Positions 60,523 through 64,000 of a DNA stretch of 64,000 nt are shown here, in pieces. A program made the position numbers and the translations under genes. Each line of letters begins with the position of its first letter. Position 1 is the first letter of the stretch. Origin of the DNA: an uncultured Bacteroidales bacterium (GTDB taxonomy: Bacteria; Bacteroidota; Bacteroidia; Bacteroidales; FEN-979); NCBI GenBank assembly GCA_903887775.1, contig CAISRB010000011.1, positions 1 through 64,000 of the forward strand, read 5' to 3'. The notes beneath the pieces are model-generated. The model saw only the letters and a program-made list of their open reading frames with translations. It ran no database searches and was not told where the DNA came from.

Positions 60523-60732
60523 ATATGGAGATTTGAAACTTCTAAATTAAGCGTTCTGGACCAAGTTTTTGTCAGCTGTTAATAACTTATGATTACTAAT
60601 GTCTGCCGGCAATGTTTACCTTTATATTGAATTTCAGGACCCAAAATAATGTACTTTTCTATCCCGGTACAGGTAATGAAAATGATTACAGATGTGTATT
60701 CCATATGACCATTAAAAACAAATTATTAACAA

Positions 60733-61344
60733 ATGAAAAAAAATATCATTAATGTCATCATAACCCGGGGGATATTCATTTTCCTGGTTTTTGCATTTAT
60801 GCCTGCTTTTTCCCAGACAGTATCAGTTCATAATGACACATTGCCAACGGCATTGTTATTGATCGATATTCAGGAGTTTTATTTCCCGGGTGGCCGGCTT
60901 CCTCTTGAAAACCCTGAAGCAGCAAGTGAGAAGGCTGCTTTGGTACTGAAGCTCTTCAGGGATCAGAAGTTGCCGGTTATACATATTCAGCATTTCGGAG
61001 GAAGCCCGATTCATGCGAATGTTGCACCTCTGCCGGGAGAAAAAGTGATTACTAAAAAGGAAGCCAATGCCTTTGACGGGACAGATCTGCTCGAGACCCT
61101 TAAATCCCTTCATGTGAAGCGTCTTGTACTCTGTGGAATGCAGACTCATATGTGCCTGGAAGCAGCTACGCGCGCTGCTTTTGACTATGGTTACTCTTGT
61201 ATTGTTGTTCAGGATGCATGTGCAACAAGGGCTCTTAAATGGGGTGACCGCACTGTAACGGCAGCAGATGTTCAGGCGAGCACTTTGGCCTCTCTGGACA
61301 GGTTTTATGCAAAAATCAGCAAGGCTGAAGATCTGAAACCTTAG
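60733..61344 (+). CDS. Exported isochorismatase-family cysteine hydrolase
   Basis: 203 residues. An N-terminal hydrophobic segment ending AFMPAFSQ is a probable signal peptide, unusual for a family that is mostly cytoplasmic. The catalytic triad is visible: Asp in ALLLIDIQEFYF, Lys in ITKKEANAF and Cys in CGMQTHMCLEAAT, followed by the family sequence FDYGYSCIVVQDACATR. Members hydrolyse small amides or ethers (nicotinamidase-like, isochorismatase-like); the substrate cannot be inferred. It is monocistronic and convergent with the acyl-CoA synthetase gene. Confidence 0.85.
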   Translation: MKKNIINVIITRGIFIFLVFAFMPAFSQTVSVHNDTLPTALLLIDIQEFYFPGGRLPLENPEAASEKAALVLKLFRDQKLPVIHIQHFGGSPIHANVAPLPGEKVITKKEANAFDGTDLLETLKSLHVKRLVLCGMQTHMCLEAATRAAFDYGYSCIVVQDACATRALKWGDRTVTAADVQASTLASLDRFYAKISKAEDLKP

Positions 61345-61390
61345 AAGTGACATGCGCCATTTGCGCAATAATGCACCTGCTTTTCTCCTT

Positions 61391-63037
61391 CTATAAATAA
61401 AGGTAGCGCTTGATTTTTTGTGTTGCAGTTTTTTCGAAGGGGTATTCCTGTACAACGATTCGCTGCAGCTGGGAGAATTTATTTACTCTGGCATTGACAT
61501 ATTGTAAAAGCTCGAGCTGGAGTTCTTCAATCTTATGCTCCACATAGTTGGAGATGTCGTACTTGAGCTGGGAATACCTTTCTTCAATTTCTTCCCTGTT
61601 AAAATGGACCAGGGCGACGAGACGTTCCTGCTGAAGGACCACCAGTGAATCAACCACATGACTGTAGTTGTTGATGATTGATTCAATGTCTTCAGGGTGA
61701 ATGTTTTCACCTCCCTTGCCAATGATGGTGTTTTTCAATCTTCCCTTGATATAAAGGTAGCCATCTTTATCGAAAATTCCCAGGTCGCCTGTCTTAAACC
61801 AGCCCTCGGGGGTGATAACTTCTGAAGTAAGACCGGGTTCCTTAAAATATCCTTTCATGATATTTGGACCCCTGGCCCAGATCTCTCCTTCACCTGTTTT
61901 TTTATCCGGATTCTGAATGATCAGTTCGATATCTTCAATTGAAGGTCCGGTTGATTGAAGCCGGGCATTCTGGGGATTAAATCCGGCAAGAAGGGGAGAA
62001 GTCTCAGTGAGACCGTAACCTATTGCGTAAGGGAATTTTGCTTCGATAAGAAACTTCTCAACAGTGCGGTTTAGCTTCGCTCCGCCGACGCCAAAGAAAT
62101 GAAGTTCTCCTCCAAAGGTCTGCATCAACTTTTTCCCTGCTGCGATATTAAGCAGTTTCCTTATAAATGGAATGTGAATCGCTGTATGAAGGAAAATATT
62201 CTTTTTAAAGGCAGGTTCTATGCGGTTTCTGAAAATCTTTTCAATGATGAGAGGCACAGTGAGCATAATTGTGGGCTTCACTTCCTGAAGGGCAGGAAGA
62301 AGAACTGAAGGAGTTGGAGCTTTGCCCAGGTACCAGATACCTGCTCCCCTTAACATAGGCAGTACCATCCCGATAGTGTTCTCATAGGTGTGGGAAAGAG
62401 GAAGCACGGAAAGAAAACGATCCGTTTCAACGATCTCCTGCACATGTCCGCTTTTATCGGCGGTGAAACAAATATTAAGGTGGGTCAGCATAACCCCTTT
62501 TGATTTGCCTGTTGTTCCCGAAGTGTAAATAATGGAAGCAATGTCATCCTCCTGAACAATGTAATCATTTACAGGTTCGGCAAGAGGGTCAAATAAAGGG
62601 TCACCAGGTTCGTTGCTTTTTAACAAGAAATCTTCTATCCTGATCCTTTTCGGGGCTATTTCAGCAGGGATTGAAGAAATTTTTGACTGTTGCCCCTCAG
62701 AGAAAAAGATAGCTTTGGATTCGGAATGTTCAAGAATGTTTTTTACTTCATCGGGGTGGAAATCGGGAAGCAAAGGAACCGCAACAGCTCCCATGAAAGT
62801 GACAGCGTAATAACTGGCTCCCCAGTTTGGCATTCCTGCACTCAGAATAGCGACTTTATCCCCGGGCCTGATACCTAGCTTTTCAAGCAAAGCCATAATA
62901 GCCCTTATGCGGCGGTAAAGTTCCCCGTAAGTCAGAAGTTCACCTCCCAACATCGCCATGGCATTACGTTCGCTGTGTTTGCCAAGGGTATGAAGGAATG
63001 CTGCGGGGAGAGTATATCCGGCTTTTGAAACCATCAA
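61391..63037 (-). CDS. AMP-dependent acyl-CoA synthetase (long-chain fatty acid-CoA ligase type)
   Basis: 548 residues, cytoplasmic. The ANL-superfamily motifs are IIYTSGTTGKSKGVMLTH (P-loop-like A3), GYGLTETSP (A5), GWFKTGDLG (A7), IKGRLKNTIIGKGGENIHPEDIE (A8-A10 region) and a C-terminal lysine in TATQKIKRY. It activates a fatty or other carboxylic acid as acyl-AMP and transfers it to CoA; the chain-length preference is unknown. It is expressed alone from a promoter with both elements visible. Its frame shows no damage. Confidence 0.9.
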   Translation of the reverse strand: MMVSKAGYTLPAAFLHTLGKHSERNAMAMLGGELLTYGELYRRIRAIMALLEKLGIRPGDKVAILSAGMPNWGASYYAVTFMGAVAVPLLPDFHPDEVKNILEHSESKAIFFSEGQQSKISSIPAEIAPKRIRIEDFLLKSNEPGDPLFDPLAEPVNDYIVQEDDIASIIYTSGTTGKSKGVMLTHLNICFTADKSGHVQEIVETDRFLSVLPLSHTYENTIGMVLPMLRGAGIWYLGKAPTPSVLLPALQEVKPTIMLTVPLIIEKIFRNRIEPAFKKNIFLHTAIHIPFIRKLLNIAAGKKLMQTFGGELHFFGVGGAKLNRTVEKFLIEAKFPYAIGYGLTETSPLLAGFNPQNARLQSTGPSIEDIELIIQNPDKKTGEGEIWARGPNIMKGYFKEPGLTSEVITPEGWFKTGDLGIFDKDGYLYIKGRLKNTIIGKGGENIHPEDIESIINNYSHVVDSLVVLQQERLVALVHFNREEIEERYSQLKYDISNYVEHKIEELQLELLQYVNARVNKFSQLQRIVVQEYPFEKTATQKIKRYLYL

Positions 63038-63055
63038 AACCTGTTAAATACTTTG

Positions 63056-63087
63056 CAAATATACAAATAATTGGCTACCGATGTCAA
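63056..63087 (-). promoter_or_regulatory. Promoter of the acyl-CoA synthetase gene
   Basis: On the minus strand TTG (63087-63085) is followed after 21 bp by TATATTTG (63063-63056), a match to TTG-N19-21-TAnnTTTG, 18 bp before the ATG at 63037. Confidence 0.55.
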
Positions 63088-63114
63088 GGTCCCCTGGCCG
63101 AGTGATTCTTTTTG

Positions 63115-63122
63115 TAAATTTG
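63115..63122 (+). promoter_or_regulatory. -7 element for the SAM hydroxide adenosyltransferase-like gene
   Basis: TAAATTTG (TAnnTTTG) lies 42 bp before the ATG at 63165 and is divergent from the acyl-CoA synthetase promoter. Confidence 0.4.
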
Positions 63123-63164
63123 CCCATTGTTTTCCCATCAAAATTTCCGAAGTTAAGACCCGAT

Positions 63165-64000
63165 ATGAAATCATTGAAATTGCTGATATTTACTTCCTTT
63201 TTGATGCTTCTCTTTGCTGCATCCTGTAATAAAGCCAACGTTACACCTTCAACAAAAACGGGAACAACCCTGGTTATCGTTTCAGACAATGAACCAAGCA
63301 GTGAAATTATCGTAGGTATATGCGGAGCTGTGCGGTCGGTAAACCCCTCAATGGAAGTTCAGTTTTACCAGTCAAAAGCTTTTGATATACCACAGGGGGC
63401 GTATTTATTGTATTATGTAATGCTGAATTATCCTAAGGGGACTTACATAGCCGGTATTCTTGAACCAGGCGTTTCCAGCAAAAGGATTGTTTACAAAGCG
63501 GATGATGATTTTATCCTTGCACCTGATAATATGTTGTCGACCCGTATATTTAATTATTCCCCGGTTTCGCAATGTTATTTTATTGATAATCCGGCAGTGC
63601 TTCAGGGTGCACAACCATCGACCCTTTCATTTGAGGAATTCTACAAAAGGGCGATAATCTCGCTGATATCAGGCACTTCGCTTTCAACTTTCGGTTCAGT
63701 TTGCCAAAATCCCCAGAAATTTACCGTTCAGGAGCCTATGCTATGGAAGGACACGATCAAAGGGGAGGTATTGTTTGTTGATAACTTTGGTAACTGCACG
63801 ACCAATATTCCTCAAAGCCTGACTTCAAATATACCATTAGGAACTGTTTATAAGCTGATGTCTGATACCACTACTTTAAGCATAGTACTGGGAGTGAATT
63901 ATTCATCGGTACCAACGGGTAATAACGTTTGTTTTATTAACAGTTCTCAACGCCTGGAACTTTCGATCAACATGGGTAATTTTTCTGAAAAATATCATAT
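63165..64000 (+). CDS. Lipoprotein of the SAM hydroxide adenosyltransferase/halogenase family, degenerate (cut by window edge)
   Basis: The frame is open from ATG 63165 to the end of the window (278 codons, no stop). The lipobox is LFAASCNKA (Cys21). The rest aligns by eye with the DUF62/SAM_adeno_trans family: FDIPQGAYLLYYV, GTYIAGILEPGVSSKR, FILAPDNMLSTRIFN and VLFVDNFGNCTTNI, then NVCFINSSQRLELSINMG near the end. Cytoplasmic relatives read TDFG at the start and DPGVG at the active site. Here these are SDNE and EPGVS, so the catalytic Asp residues are changed. Export as a lipoprotein removes it from cytoplasmic SAM, so the activity is probably lost or different. Confidence 0.7.
   Translation, partial: MKSLKLLIFTSFLMLLFAASCNKANVTPSTKTGTTLVIVSDNEPSSEIIVGICGAVRSVNPSMEVQFYQSKAFDIPQGAYLLYYVMLNYPKGTYIAGILEPGVSSKRIVYKADDDFILAPDNMLSTRIFNYSPVSQCYFIDNPAVLQGAQPSTLSFEEFYKRAIISLISGTSLSTFGSVCQNPQKFTVQEPMLWKDTIKGEVLFVDNFGNCTTNIPQSLTSNIPLGTVYKLMSDTTTLSIVLGVNYSSVPTGNNVCFINSSQRLELSINMGNFSEKYH

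Noticed and set aside
61353-61367. TGCGC-CATTT-GCGCA hairpin as terminator between convergent genes
   Set aside because: The stem is only 5 bp and there is no T-tract on either side.

Overview
The window looks like a chromosomal segment of a Bacteroidota bacterium, probably Bacteroidales or a near relative. The evidence is a SusC/SusD pair, five complete type IX secretion (T9SS) C-terminal sorting domains plus one damaged one, Bacteroidota-style lipoproteins, and many -7 promoter elements of the form TAnnTTTG. No rRNA, tRNA or CRISPR array was found.

Left edge (1-4.4 kb), accessory DNA: the N-terminal part of a tyrosine integrase; paired short direct repeats and a perfect palindrome; an AbiE-type toxin-antitoxin pair whose toxin gene is broken at, or recoded across, an A7 run; a structured integron attC-like element; a secreted cyanophycinase-like protein; and a fossil of a second AbiEi gene.

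4.4-20.9 kb: a secreted GH27 alpha-galactosidase, then a six-gene minus-strand operon. It encodes an RND tripartite efflux pump (adaptor, pump, outer-membrane factor), a beta-barrel protein, a TPR protein and a caspase-fold protein that has lost both catalytic residues. An (8-bp)x8 tandem repeat lies between adaptor and pump. A large uncharacterised exported helical protein follows, then a T9SS-secreted protein built from starch-module-like beta domains.

20.9-49.9 kb, a large starch/maltodextrin utilisation locus: a T9SS-secreted GH13 amylase is divergent from susC, susD and susE. The SusD protein carries two SusE-type starch-binding-like modules spliced into its middle. A bidirectional terminator separates susCDE from a convergent eleven-gene operon of about 19.5 kb: glgB, MFS, degenerate oligopeptidase B-like lipoprotein, malQ, GH13 neopullulanase, MFS, CBM-esterase, two GH13 lipoproteins, GH127-like enzyme and a GH13-esterase fusion. 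A working model is surface capture by SusCDE and secreted amylase, periplasmic trimming by GH13 enzymes and removal of acyl groups by esterases. MFS transporters would then import the sugars, and MalQ and GlgB would remodel them in the cytoplasm.

50-64 kb: a hybrid sensor kinase divergent from the starch operon, a small tail-anchored protein, two large T9SS cargo proteins (BACON repeats; NodB-like, cohesin-like and PKD-like repeats), an exported isochorismatase-family hydrolase, an acyl-CoA synthetase, and a degenerate lipoprotein of the SAM hydroxide adenosyltransferase family that runs off the right edge.
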